A stretch of 61,645 bases of DNA from Chryseobacterium populi (GTDB lineage Bacteria; Bacteroidota; Bacteroidia; Flavobacteriales; Weeksellaceae). The notes below the pieces were generated by a model. It searched no databases, was not told the origin of the DNA, and saw nothing but the letters and a program-made list of their open reading frames with translations. The DNA is taken from NCBI RefSeq assembly GCF_000282115.1, contig NZ_AKJY01000005.1, positions 1 to 61,645 of the forward strand, in the 5' to 3' direction. The position numbers and the translations under genes are program-made. Shown here one piece after another: positions 1 to 7,689 of the stretch. Numbering within the stretch: position 1 is the stretch's first letter; every line of letters begins with the position of its first letter.

Positions 1-106
1 ATCGTAAACTACAAATTTTGAGACAGAAAAAAGACTGCCCCTTTTGAGACAGCCTCGCTTCGAACTGAAAGGAGAAGCGGGGGTGGTTTAAAATAAAAAC
101 ACAAAC
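1..106. other. Intergenic left edge with short repeats
   Basis: No gene is visible before the first start codon. The stretch holds two direct copies of TTTTGAGACAG (about 17-27 and 44-54), which look like remnants of a terminator from a gene outside the window, and a 6-bp stem CGCTTC/GAAGCG (56-61 with 74-79). GGGGTGGTTTA at 80-90 is the mirror of TAACCACCCC at 521-530 beyond the next gene, so that gene sits between inverted arms. Confidence 0.4.
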
Positions 107-523
107 ATGAATGAAACCCTCACCCATATCAATGGGATTCCTATCCATAGGAATTTCATTGAAAAACTTCCCTACAATCCACATTTGAAAAACCTTTTAA
201 GAGATAAGCGCAAAGCTGGAATTCTGAGTGAAGTTCTTTTCTGGAAACAGGTCCGTTCCGGATCTTTCTACAATATTGATTTTGACAGACAGAGGATCAT
301 TGGGAATTATATTGTTGATTTTTATGTGAAAAAATTGGGTCTGGTTATTGAAATCAACGGTTGGAGCCATGGTAAAAAACAAATATATGACGAAGAAAGA
401 CAGAAATATCTTGAATCTTTAACCTTAAAAGTTTTTATAATTACAGACTTCGATATCAAAAATAATTTAGCTGTGGTGATGAAAGATCTGGAACGTTTTA
501 TTATTGAGCATTATGGATTTTAA
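107..523 (+). CDS. DUF559 domain protein (restriction-endonuclease-like fold)
   Basis: A 138-residue protein of the DUF559 family, which is related to very-short-patch-repair endonucleases and other PD-(D/E)XK-like nucleases. Visible family features are the N-terminal PYNPHLKNLLRDKRKAG segment, LSEVLFWKQVR, the core IVDFYVKKLGLVIEINGWSH with candidate catalytic D and E/N residues, and the closing FIITDFDI strand. Length fits a stand-alone family member. The ATG at 107 follows an AT-rich leader. The gene is bracketed by inverted GGGGTGGTT/AACCACCCC arms, and its stop codon lies inside a palindromic repeat also found near 40.9 kb. The natural substrate is unknown; a link to the repeats is inference. 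Confidence 0.85.
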   Translation: MNETLTHINGIPIHRNFIEKLPYNPHLKNLLRDKRKAGILSEVLFWKQVRSGSFYNIDFDRQRIIGNYIVDFYVKKLGLVIEINGWSHGKKQIYDEERQKYLESLTLKVFIITDFDIKNNLAVVMKDLERFIIEHYGF

Positions 524-583
524 CCACCCCGTCTTCCAAAATTTATCAAATTTTGGAATCCACCCCTCCGGAGGAGGGGAATT
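521..583. repeat. Dispersed palindromic repeat, copy A
   Basis: The element runs AACCACCCCGTC, then an 11-bp hairpin TTCCAAAATTT/AAATTTTGGAA (534-544 with 548-558), then CACCCCTCCGGAGG followed by AGGGGAATT. The same order appears in reverse orientation at 40941-40990 with a different inner hairpin. Constant ends with a variable central stem are typical of a dispersed mobile or REP-like repeat. It overlaps the stop codon of the DUF559 gene and may also act as its terminator. Confidence 0.7.
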
Positions 584-688
584 TTTTTCGTTTTCTTTGC
601 ATTGTATTTTCTAATTTGAATATCTTTAAAACGTCAAAAATTTTGAATTTTAAAATTGAGATTTAAACGTTGAACTTTAAACAGTACT

Positions 689-2674
689 ATGACTTTTCAA
701 GAACAAATACAGCAGGGTATACCCAATCAACTGCCTTCATCTAAACCATACGAAACCAATATCAACCATGCTCCGAAGCGTAAGGAAATTTTAACTGACG
801 AAGAAAAAAAATTAGCTTTAAAAAACGCATTACGTTATTTTGAACCTCAGTTTCATGAGGAGTTATTACCGGAATTTAAGCAGGAGCTTGAAGAGTATGG
901 AAGGGTTTATATGTATCGTTTCCGTCCGGATTATGAGATGAAGGCGAGGCCGATTACATATTATCCCGGTAAATCTGAGCAGGCAAAATCTATTATGCTG
1001 ATGATTCAGAATAACCTGGATTATGCAGTTGCCCAGCATCCCCATGAATTGATTACTTATGGAGGAAACGGTGCTGTTTTTCAAAACTGGGCACAGTATC
1101 TTCTGACGATGAGATATTTGTCGGAAATGTCTGATGAGCAAACCCTGGTGATGTATTCTGGTCACCCGATGGGATTATTTCCGTCTCACAAAGATGCGCC
1201 GAGAGTGGTGGTAACCAACGGGATGGTTATTCCAAATTATTCAAAGCCGGATGACTGGGAAAAGTTTAATGCACTGGGAGTTTCCCAATATGGGCAGATG
1301 ACGGCGGGAAGCTATATGTATATTGGTCCGCAGGGAATCGTTCATGGGACAACGATTACGGTACTGAATGCCTTCAGGAAAATAAAAAAAGAACCTAAAG
1401 GCGGACTTTTTGTAACTTCCGGATTGGGAGGTATGAGTGGTGCCCAGCCAAAAGCAGGAAATATTGCAGGTTGTGTGACGGTTTGTGCCGAAGTAAACCC
1501 TAAAATCACAAAAATCCGTCATGAACAGAAATGGGTGAATGAAATCCATGAAAACCTTGATGAATTGGTAGAGAGAGTAAGAAAAGCCCAGGACAATAAA
1601 GAAACGGTTTCATTGGCATATCTTGGAAATATTGTTGAGGTTTGGGAAAAATTTGATCAGGAGAATTTAAGAATCGATATTGGTTCAGACCAGACTTCCC
1701 TTCATAATCCCTGGGCAGGCGGGTATTATCCTGTGGGGCAGAGTTTTGAAGAATCGAATGCAATGATGGCTGAAAATCCTGAATTATTCAAGCAGAAAGT
1801 TCAGGAAACACTGAGAAGACATGCAGCAGCGATCAATAAGCATACAGAAAAAGGAACGTATTTCTTTGATTACGGAAACGCCTTTTTACTGGAAGCTTCA
1901 AGAGCCGGGGCAGATGTCATGTCTGAAAATCCAACCCTGGGAAGGGAATTCAGATATCCGAGCTATGTTCAGGATATTATGGGGCCGATGTGTTTTGATT
2001 ATGGTTTCGGACCATTCCGTTGGGTATGCACAAGCGGAAAGCCTGAAGATTTACAGAAAACAGATGATATTGCCTGTCAGATTTTAGAAGGAATTCAGCA
2101 GAATTCACCGGAAGAGATCCAGCAGCAGATGAAAGATAATATCCAGTGGATCAAGGGAGCTCAGGAGAATAAGCTGGTCGTAGGCTCACAGGCAAGAATT
2201 TTATATGCCGATGCGGAGGGCAGGATGAAAATTGCCGAAGCATTCAATAAAGCGATTAAAAATGGTGAAATCGGACCGGTAGTTCTGGGGAGGGACCATC
2301 ATGATGTTTCAGGAACAGATTCACCTTACAGGGAGACTTCAAACATCTATGACGGATCAAGGTTTACAGCAGATATGGCAATCCATAACGTGATTGGTGA
2401 CAGCTTCCGTGGCGCAACCTGGGTTTCCATTCATAACGGAGGCGGAGTAGGCTGGGGAGAAGTGATCAATGGTGGTTTCGGAATGTTACTGGATGGAAGT
2501 GATGATGCAGACAGAAGACTGAAATCTATGCTGTTCTGGGATGTCAATAACGGAATTTCAAGAAGAAGCTGGGCAAGAAATGAAGGCGCGATTTTTGCGA
2601 TCAAAAGAGCAATGGAGGTGGAGCCGAATCTGAAAGTGACACTTCCGAATCTTGTAGATGAAAGTTTGTTTTAA
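689..2674 (+). CDS. hutU: Urocanate hydratase (urocanase)
   Basis: Cytosolic NAD+-dependent enzyme of histidine catabolism that converts urocanate to 4-imidazolone-5-propionate. The 661-residue protein has recognisable urocanase blocks: LITYGGNGAVFQNWAQY near residue 118, the Rossmann-type GLGGMSGAQ, the highly conserved GPMCFDYGFGPFRWVC with Cys435 and Cys447, and a C-terminal SIHNGGGVGWGEVINGG block. It is longer than the roughly 550-560 residue proteobacterial enzymes, with an N-terminal extension (inference from memory of the family). No other hut gene is in the window. A strong hairpin terminator follows. A decayed copy of its last codons lies at about 3401-3470. Confidence 0.96.
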   Translation: MTFQEQIQQGIPNQLPSSKPYETNINHAPKRKEILTDEEKKLALKNALRYFEPQFHEELLPEFKQELEEYGRVYMYRFRPDYEMKARPITYYPGKSEQAKSIMLMIQNNLDYAVAQHPHELITYGGNGAVFQNWAQYLLTMRYLSEMSDEQTLVMYSGHPMGLFPSHKDAPRVVVTNGMVIPNYSKPDDWEKFNALGVSQYGQMTAGSYMYIGPQGIVHGTTITVLNAFRKIKKEPKGGLFVTSGLGGMSGAQPKAGNIAGCVTVCAEVNPKITKIRHEQKWVNEIHENLDELVERVRKAQDNKETVSLAYLGNIVEVWEKFDQENLRIDIGSDQTSLHNPWAGGYYPVGQSFEESNAMMAENPELFKQKVQETLRRHAAAINKHTEKGTYFFDYGNAFLLEASRAGADVMSENPTLGREFRYPSYVQDIMGPMCFDYGFGPFRWVCTSGKPEDLQKTDDIACQILEGIQQNSPEEIQQQMKDNIQWIKGAQENKLVVGSQARILYADAEGRMKIAEAFNKAIKNGEIGPVVLGRDHHDVSGTDSPYRETSNIYDGSRFTADMAIHNVIGDSFRGATWVSIHNGGGVGWGEVINGGFGMLLDGSDDADRRLKSMLFWDVNNGISRRSWARNEGAIFAIKRAMEVEPNLKVTLPNLVDESLF

Positions 2675-2693
2675 AAACTTTTTAAATATAAAA

Positions 2694-2720
2694 AACCTGC
2701 TGTGAAGCAGGTTTTATTTT
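2694..2720 (+). terminator. Rho-independent terminator of hutU
   Basis: AACCTGC (2694-2700) pairs with GCAGGTT (2707-2713) around TGTGAA, preceded by an A-run and followed by TTATTTTT. Confidence 0.85.
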
Positions 2721-2810
2721 TAAGAAAAAAACGACAAACATTGATTAAACTTTTCTAACCTTTTTCAAAAATAAATTAACTTTATAAAAAAAATATTACC
2801 TACGAGACCT

Positions 2811-2953
2811 GAAGTGCCAAAATCATGGTTAAAAGCATCAGTGTACTTTCTGGTGAAGGAGAATTAAAGCTTTATGGAAAGGTAGGGGAATACGGGTTGT
2901 TGTTATTGAAAGTAAAGAATAAAATACTTGGAAAAATATACCGTTCAAATTAA
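2811..2953 (+). pseudogene. Relic of a plug-domain gene (C-terminal fragment)
   Basis: Frame 2825-2953 reads VKSISVLSGEGELKLYGK and continues GEYG, clearly related to VKSINVLSGDGAKKLYGK and GENG at the C-terminus of the intact gene at 3548-4117. Nucleotide similarity begins near 2811 and fades after about 2895. An in-frame stop just upstream (2810-2812) and the missing first two thirds mark it as the degraded end of a duplicated gene. Together with the hutU-like tail at 3401-3470 it shows an old tandem duplication. Confidence 0.7.
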
Positions 2954-3383
2954 TAATAAACAGTTTGTTTTAATTTCGGAGGATCGAAAAGAAATTGGAA
3001 GAATTGTAGAGATGAATAAATTCTTTTCTTCAGGATATTATATTATTTTTAATTCCAGGAGTTATGATATAAGGAATGTTGGTTTTCTAAAGAATGATGC
3101 AGAACTTTTCAACTCCAAAGGAATTATTTATTTTACGGACTTACAAAAAGAAAGAATTATTAAGTCTGGAGAAGATGTTAGGATTTACAATTTCAAATTA
3201 AATAAAACGAATCAGTTATTTGAAAAAGGAAAGCTTTTAATAGAAATTAAATTTGAGAAAAATAAAAGTAAGGAATCTATGTATTATGTGGAAGTTAATG
3301 ATTCTATTGATGACCTATTGATATTGTTTTTTTTATATTATTCAGTACAGGAATTTAATTATATTGGAGGGAGCGAAGACTAG
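2928..3383 (+). CDS. Hypothetical protein
   Basis: I do not recognise this protein. The frame is 151 residues from a TTG at 2928, or 123 from the first ATG at 3012. The sequence alternates beta-strand-like stretches (YTVQINNKQFVLISED, GYYIIFNSRSYDIRNVGF) with charged loops and ends in a hydrophobic LLILFFLYYS segment near residues 129-138. No signal peptide or catalytic motif is evident. It lies inside a decayed tandem duplication, between the plug-domain relic and a relic of the hutU tail, so it may be an insertion or a diverged leftover. Whether it is expressed is unclear, because the TTG start overlaps the relic frame. Confidence 0.5.
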   Translation: MEKYTVQINNKQFVLISEDRKEIGRIVEMNKFFSSGYYIIFNSRSYDIRNVGFLKNDAELFNSKGIIYFTDLQKERIIKSGEDVRIYNFKLNKTNQLFEKGKLLIEIKFEKNKSKESMYYVEVNDSIDDLLILFFLYYSVQEFNYIGGSED

Positions 3384-3400
3384 ATATTATTTTCATGATA

Positions 3401-3527
3401 TGAGCAATGAAATGGGAGTCGAATCTGAAAATGACACTTCCGAATATTGCGGATGAAAGTTTATTTTTTATTAAAAAATGTCAAATATTGATTAATCTTT
3501 TCCAACCTTTTCCCCAAACAGAGCATC
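3401..3527 (+). pseudogene. Relic of hutU 3' end and its downstream spacer
   Basis: The segment encodes SNLKMTLPNIADESLF, nearly the same as the last residues of the real hutU product (PNLKVTLPNLVDESLF), and then continues like the hutU downstream spacer (TCAAATATTGATTAATC against ACAAACATTGATTAAAC near 2733). The hairpin terminator of the original is missing from this copy. It marks the second junction of a tandem duplication and now serves as the upstream region of the gene at 3548. Confidence 0.75.
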
Positions 3528-3547
3528 TTTTAAAATAAAAAGATCTT

Positions 3548-4117
3548 ATGAAACTTAGCATTCCAAAACCATGTCATGAAAACTGGGAATATATGACGCC
3601 GGATGAAAAAGGAAGATTCTGTCAGATATGTTCTGAAACCGTTCAGGATTTTACTGGTTTTTCAGATGAAGAGCTTTTGAACAGACTGAATTCCGGGGAA
3701 AAAATATGTGGAAGATTCAGGGGTGACCAGTTGGGAAGAAACTTAAGTTTTTCAATAGCTGCTAAAATAGCATTCGGGTTACTGGCGACGGGTGGAACTT
3801 TAGCAACAGTAAAGGCGCAGGAAATAAAAAATGAAAAAGTGAAAATTATTGACCGGACAAAGGGGGTTAACATCAATCATCCCATCAATGATTCAGCATA
3901 TAGAAATAGAACAATCCGACTGGGCGCACCGCTTTCAAGAGCTGCCGGTAAACCGGTGATCTTATTAAACGGTAAGAAAATCTCCGAAGTTGAAATGCGG
4001 AAGTTAAACCCTGATAGGGTTAAAAGTATCAATGTACTTTCAGGTGATGGAGCAAAAAAACTGTATGGTAAAGAAGGTGAAAACGGAGTGATTGAGATTA
4101 AGACAAAAAAGAAATAA
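3548..4117 (+). CDS. Cys-motif N-terminal / TonB-plug-like C-terminal protein
   Basis: A 189-residue protein of a Bacteroidota family. The N-terminus has CHENW..M....GRFCQICSETVQDFTGFSDEEL, a conserved pattern with three cysteines that may bind a metal. Residues about 70-90 form a hydrophobic helix (IAAKIAFGLLATGGTLATV). The C-terminal 45 residues (VILLNGKKISEVEMRKL, then VKSINVLSGDGAKKLYGKEG and NGVIEIKTKK) match the carboxypeptidase-regulatory/TonB-plug-like module found at the end of many Bacteroidota sensor proteins. Function is unknown; a membrane or envelope role is inference. It is followed after 6 bp by a TPR gene, probably in one operon. A degraded paralogue lies upstream. Confidence 0.75.
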   Translation: MKLSIPKPCHENWEYMTPDEKGRFCQICSETVQDFTGFSDEELLNRLNSGEKICGRFRGDQLGRNLSFSIAAKIAFGLLATGGTLATVKAQEIKNEKVKIIDRTKGVNINHPINDSAYRNRTIRLGAPLSRAAGKPVILLNGKKISEVEMRKLNPDRVKSINVLSGDGAKKLYGKEGENGVIEIKTKKK

Positions 4118-4123
4118 AATTAT

Positions 4124-5047
4124 ATGAGAAAAATATTATTAACCTTAGTTTTTATATTTTCATTATTTACTCCTTCACTGGCCTGTTTGAACGGAGATAC
4201 CCGGGAACTTGCCAATAAACTGACATTATATACAGATCAGGAATATGGTGTTCCTTATGGGCACGATTTTCCCAAAGATCTGGATTATATTATTCTGTCA
4301 CTTGAAAAAGGTTACAAAAAGACAAAAGACCTTGATTATCTCTCTGATAAGGGTTATATTTTAATTATCCAGGGGAAATATAAAGAAGCAGTTGAGCTTT
4401 ACAAACAAATTGAGTCTATAAAACCCGGTAGATATTCAACGGCTTCAAATATGGGAACAGCTTATGAATTAATAGGTGATAATAAAGAAGCATTAAAATG
4501 GATTGAAAAATCTATTGCCATTGATCCCCATTCTCATTCAGGATCAGAGTGGATTCATGTCAATATTTTAAAAGCAAAATTAAAAGGAGAAAAATATTAT
4601 ACTTCAGATTTTCTGATAGGTAAAGATTTCGGAAAAGGGAAATACCCGAAAACTGATACTGAAGACCTGCATGCTCTGCGCAAAATGTTATATTATCAAT
4701 TGAATGAGAGAATCTCTTTTGTTAAGCCTAAAGATAAAATTGTTGCCCGGCTTTTATTTGATCTGGGAAATATCTCATATCTCGTAGGCTGGAAGCCTGA
4801 TGCCTACGCAAATTATCAGTTGGCAAAAGAATATGGGTTTGATGATTTGGTTTTAAAAGAAAGATTGACAATATCTAAAACCCCGGACATTAAAAATGAA
4901 ACAGATTATTCGGAAGAGCAAATAAAAAAAGAAATTCTGGAATTGAATCTTCCGAGAATAAACCTTTATACTTCGATTCTGGCATTGATAGCTGTAGCGG
5001 TAGTGGTATTCCTATTCAGGAAGAAAGTTTTTCCAATGCTTAAATAG
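4124..5047 (+). CDS. Exported TPR-repeat protein with C-terminal membrane anchor
   Basis: A 307-residue protein that begins with a signal peptide (MRKILLTLVFIFSLFTPSLA) and ends with one transmembrane helix (SILALIAVAVVVFLF) and a short basic tail. Between residues about 55 and 140 are at least two tetratricopeptide repeats (YLSDKGYILIIQGKYKEAVE and STASNMGTAYELIGDNKEAL), so it probably acts as a periplasmic protein-protein interaction scaffold. The 6-bp gap to the upstream gene suggests cotranscription. A perfect bidirectional terminator follows. The specific partner is unknown. Confidence 0.8.
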   Translation: MRKILLTLVFIFSLFTPSLACLNGDTRELANKLTLYTDQEYGVPYGHDFPKDLDYIILSLEKGYKKTKDLDYLSDKGYILIIQGKYKEAVELYKQIESIKPGRYSTASNMGTAYELIGDNKEALKWIEKSIAIDPHSHSGSEWIHVNILKAKLKGEKYYTSDFLIGKDFGKGKYPKTDTEDLHALRKMLYYQLNERISFVKPKDKIVARLLFDLGNISYLVGWKPDAYANYQLAKEYGFDDLVLKERLTISKTPDIKNETDYSEEQIKKEILELNLPRINLYTSILALIAVAVVVFLFRKKVFPMLK

Positions 5048-5052
5048 AAGAT

Positions 5053-5091
5053 AAAACAGCTCCGGCGATCGAAGATCGCCGGAGCTGTTTT
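5053..5091. terminator. Bidirectional terminator
   Basis: Perfect 18-bp inverted repeat (5053-5070 with 5074-5091) with a GAA triloop, GC-rich core and A/T runs at both ends. It lies between convergent genes and can stop transcripts from both sides. Confidence 0.9.
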
Positions 5092-5107
5092 TAAAATACT
5101 TTAAAAA

Positions 5108-5671
5108 TCAATTTACTTTTTTTACTGCTGCGATAGCCGCTTCATAATCCGGTTCGTGTGAAATATCAGCAACCTGTTCTTCATAAACGATTTTTCCTGA
5201 AGGTTCAATCACAACAACGGCCCTGCTTAAAAGACCTTTCATCACAGAATCTGTGATCTCTACACCATAAGTTTTTCCAAAATCAGAACGGAAATCAGAA
5301 AGCATTACTACATTCTTTATTCCTTCTGCTCCACAAAACCTCTTTTGCGCGAAAGGCAAATCTTTGGAAATACAAAGAACAACCGTATTCGGAATATTGG
5401 CAGCATCTTCATTAAAATGACGTACAGAAGCCGAGCAAACGCCGGTGTCTACGCTTGGAAAGATGTTAAGGATCAGGAATTTCCCTTTATAGGAATCTAA
5501 TGACTGATCTTTCATCGTAACATCTGTAAGGGTAAATTTTGGAGCTGCTTTATTTACCGATGGCAATTTTGCGTAAGTATGCACAGGCTTTCCTCCCATC
5601 AAAACCGTGTTTTGGGCAAAAGCAAATATTGAGAAAAAAAATAACGTGCTGAAAGTTAATTTTGAAAGCAT
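5108..5671 (-). CDS. tpx: Thiol peroxidase, exported form
   Basis: Atypical 2-Cys peroxiredoxin that reduces hydrogen and alkyl peroxides. The 187-residue protein has a signal peptide (ends near FAFAQ, residue 20), so it should act in the periplasm. The peroxidatic Cys79 lies in SVDTGVCSAS and the resolving Cys113 in KRFCGAEG; their 34-residue spacing equals that of E. coli Tpx (61/95). The closing block [19 protein letters not shown] is also typical. A second, cytoplasmic Tpx is encoded at 31195-31695. How the exported form is re-reduced cannot be told from this window. It is transcribed alone, convergent with the TPR gene. Confidence 0.93.
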   Translation of the reverse strand: MLSKLTFSTLFFFSIFAFAQNTVLMGGKPVHTYAKLPSVNKAAPKFTLTDVTMKDQSLDSYKGKFLILNIFPSVDTGVCSASVRHFNEDAANIPNTVVLCISKDLPFAQKRFCGAEGIKNVVMLSDFRSDFGKTYGVEITDSVMKGLLSRAVVVIEPSGKIVYEEQVADISHEPDYEAAIAAVKKVN

Positions 5672-5846
5672 AAATTTTATTTTCAGTAAAATTATTCATT
5701 TTTTTAGTACCCAACATTAATTTTAATTCAAACAGTCTTCAAATAGAACAAATCTATTACCTGGCTATTTTTAAAATCAATTTTAACATCTACCTTTATT
5801 CTGACAAAAAAATTACTCTTAATTATTAAAAAAATAAAATAGATTT

Positions 5847-7475
5847 ATGGATTCAATACATAAGCCGTCATTTCACGAAATTTTTAAAAGCGAAAATGAA
5901 ATCCCTGAAGAATATAAAGTCCCTGAAATCCATCAGAGAACCTATCTGCTGAATGGTGAACTTGTAGAATGGAAAGGAGAGGTCACAAATATTTATTCCC
6001 CGGTTTGTATTCCTACAGAAAACGGATTGGAAAGAAAAATGTTGGGAAGTATCCCGAATATAGGCCCGGAAGATGCAATGGAAGTGCTTGAAGCTTCAGT
6101 TAAAGCCTATGACAATGGCCTTGGAGAATGGCCCACGATGTCCGTTGAAGGGCGTATACAATGCATGCAGAAGTTTGTATACCTGATGATTCAGCAACGG
6201 GACCTGATTATCAAACTGCTGATGTGGGAAATCGGAAAAACCCTGGCTGATTCTACCAAAGAATTTGACCGCACCGTAGATTACATCAACCAGACCATTG
6301 ATGCCTTGAAAGACCTTGACCGTGAATCATCACGTTTCCAGCAGGCGGAAGGAACCATTGCCCAGATCAGAAGAGCTCCGCTGGGAGTTGTATTGAGTAT
6401 GGGACCATTCAATTATCCTTTGAACGAAATATTTACCACCCTGATCCCTGCATTGATTATGGGGAATACCATCTTATTTAAATTGCCCAAACATGGTGTT
6501 CTGGCCCATTATCCATTGTTGAATGCCTTTAAGGAAGCTTTCCCTAAAGGTACTGTAAATACATTATACGGAAAAGGTTCTGAGATCATCACCCCGATTA
6601 TGGAAAGCGGGAAAGTGAATGTTCTGGCTTTCATCGGATCAAGTAAGGTAGCCAACGGACTGAAAAAATTACACCCGAAAGTTAACCGTTTAAGGGCGAT
6701 ATTAAGTTTGGATGCTAAAAATGCAGCGATCGTTACCAAAAATGCAGATCTTGATGTAGCGGTAAGTGAATGTATCCTGGGCGCACTTTCCTTTAACGGG
6801 CAGCGCTGTACAGCCCTTAAATTGATATTTGTACAAAAAGAAGTTGTCGCCGAATTCACTGAAAAGCTGAATGCTGCGGTATCTGCTTTAAAACCGGGGC
6901 TTCCATGGGAAAAAGATGTGAAAATTACACCGCTTCCTGAAGTTAATAAGCCACCATATCTCAAAGAATGCATTGATGATGCCCTGGCAAAAGGCGCGAA
7001 AGTATTAAATGAAAACGGAGGCTATAATGAAGCTTCTTTTATGTTTCCTGCAGTAGTGTATCCGGTGAACAGTGAAATGAAATTATATCATGAAGAACAG
7101 TTTGGGCCTGTGATTCCTGTTGTTCCTTTTGATAGTATCGATGAGCCTGTTGACTATCAGGTGAACGCTTCACACGGGATGCAGGTAAGTATTTTCAGTG
7201 AAGATCCGCATGAAGTATCAAAATTAATTGACTCATTTGTGAATCTGGTAAGCCGGGTGAATATCAATTGCCAGGCTCAGCGTGGTCCGGATGTATTTCC
7301 GTTTACCGGAAGAAAAGACAGTGCGGAAGGTACCCTTTCTGTTTTTGATGCGCTTCGTTCATTCTCAATCCGTTCTCTGGTAGCGGCAAAAGTAACGGAT
7401 TCCAACAGGAACCTGTTAAATACAATTGTAAGAGAACATGATTCCAACTTCCTGAGCACAGATTATATTTTTTAA
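5847..7475 (+). CDS. GapN-like NADP-dependent aldehyde dehydrogenase
   Basis: A 542-residue member of the aldehyde dehydrogenase superfamily, closest in my reading to non-phosphorylating glyceraldehyde-3-phosphate dehydrogenases, which oxidise G3P to 3-phosphoglycerate with NADP+. Visible motifs are GPFNYPLNEIFTTLIPALI (cofactor region), FIGSS (oxyanion/NAD loop), the nucleophile Cys321 in FNGQRCTALK, and EEQFGPVIPVVPF. The usual catalytic glutamate motif LELGGK reads LSLDAK: Ser287 sits exactly 34 residues before the Cys, where the general-base Glu belongs. The N-terminus is about 40 residues longer than usual. It is a single-gene unit ending at a strong hairpin. Substrate assignment is inference. 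Confidence 0.85.
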   Translation: MDSIHKPSFHEIFKSENEIPEEYKVPEIHQRTYLLNGELVEWKGEVTNIYSPVCIPTENGLERKMLGSIPNIGPEDAMEVLEASVKAYDNGLGEWPTMSVEGRIQCMQKFVYLMIQQRDLIIKLLMWEIGKTLADSTKEFDRTVDYINQTIDALKDLDRESSRFQQAEGTIAQIRRAPLGVVLSMGPFNYPLNEIFTTLIPALIMGNTILFKLPKHGVLAHYPLLNAFKEAFPKGTVNTLYGKGSEIITPIMESGKVNVLAFIGSSKVANGLKKLHPKVNRLRAILSLDAKNAAIVTKNADLDVAVSECILGALSFNGQRCTALKLIFVQKEVVAEFTEKLNAAVSALKPGLPWEKDVKITPLPEVNKPPYLKECIDDALAKGAKVLNENGGYNEASFMFPAVVYPVNSEMKLYHEEQFGPVIPVVPFDSIDEPVDYQVNASHGMQVSIFSEDPHEVSKLIDSFVNLVSRVNINCQAQRGPDVFPFTGRKDSAEGTLSVFDALRSFSIRSLVAAKVTDSNRNLLNTIVREHDSNFLSTDYIF

Positions 7476-7492
7476 TTAAGTGATTACATAAG

Positions 7493-7538
7493 AAGCTCCG
7501 GCAGGAAATTTTAATTTCCTGCCGGAGCTTTAATTTTA
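7493..7538. terminator. Rho-independent terminator
   Basis: A 17-bp perfect stem (7493-7509 with 7514-7530) with a TTTA loop followed by TAATTTTA, ending the aldehyde dehydrogenase gene. Confidence 0.88.
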
Positions 7539-7643
7539 CATCTGATATAAGCAATCGTCCTACATGAATTTATTCAGTAAGTGAAAAAATAAGATTGATT
7601 TTTGTTAAAACTTAATTTAAAATGATTTTTTTTGTTAAAATAT

Positions 7644-7672
7644 GTAACATTTGTGTGAAAATCTTACTAACT
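7644..7672 (+). promoter_or_regulatory. Putative ECF sigma promoter GTAACA-N17-CTAACT (site 1)
   Basis: GTAACA at 7644-7649 and CTAACT at 7667-7672, separated by 17 bp and ending 17 bp before the sigma gene start. The same two hexamers with the same 17-bp spacer occur before the protease at 9135 and before the second sigma gene at 11273. The arrangement suggests autoregulation by the encoded ECF sigma factor (inference). Confidence 0.7.
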
Positions 7673-7689
7673 GTACAGAGTGAAGTGGG

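Noticed and set aside
866..2087. Open frames opposite or out of frame with hutU
   Set aside because: Low-complexity translations that mirror the real gene; the urocanase frame explains the sequence.
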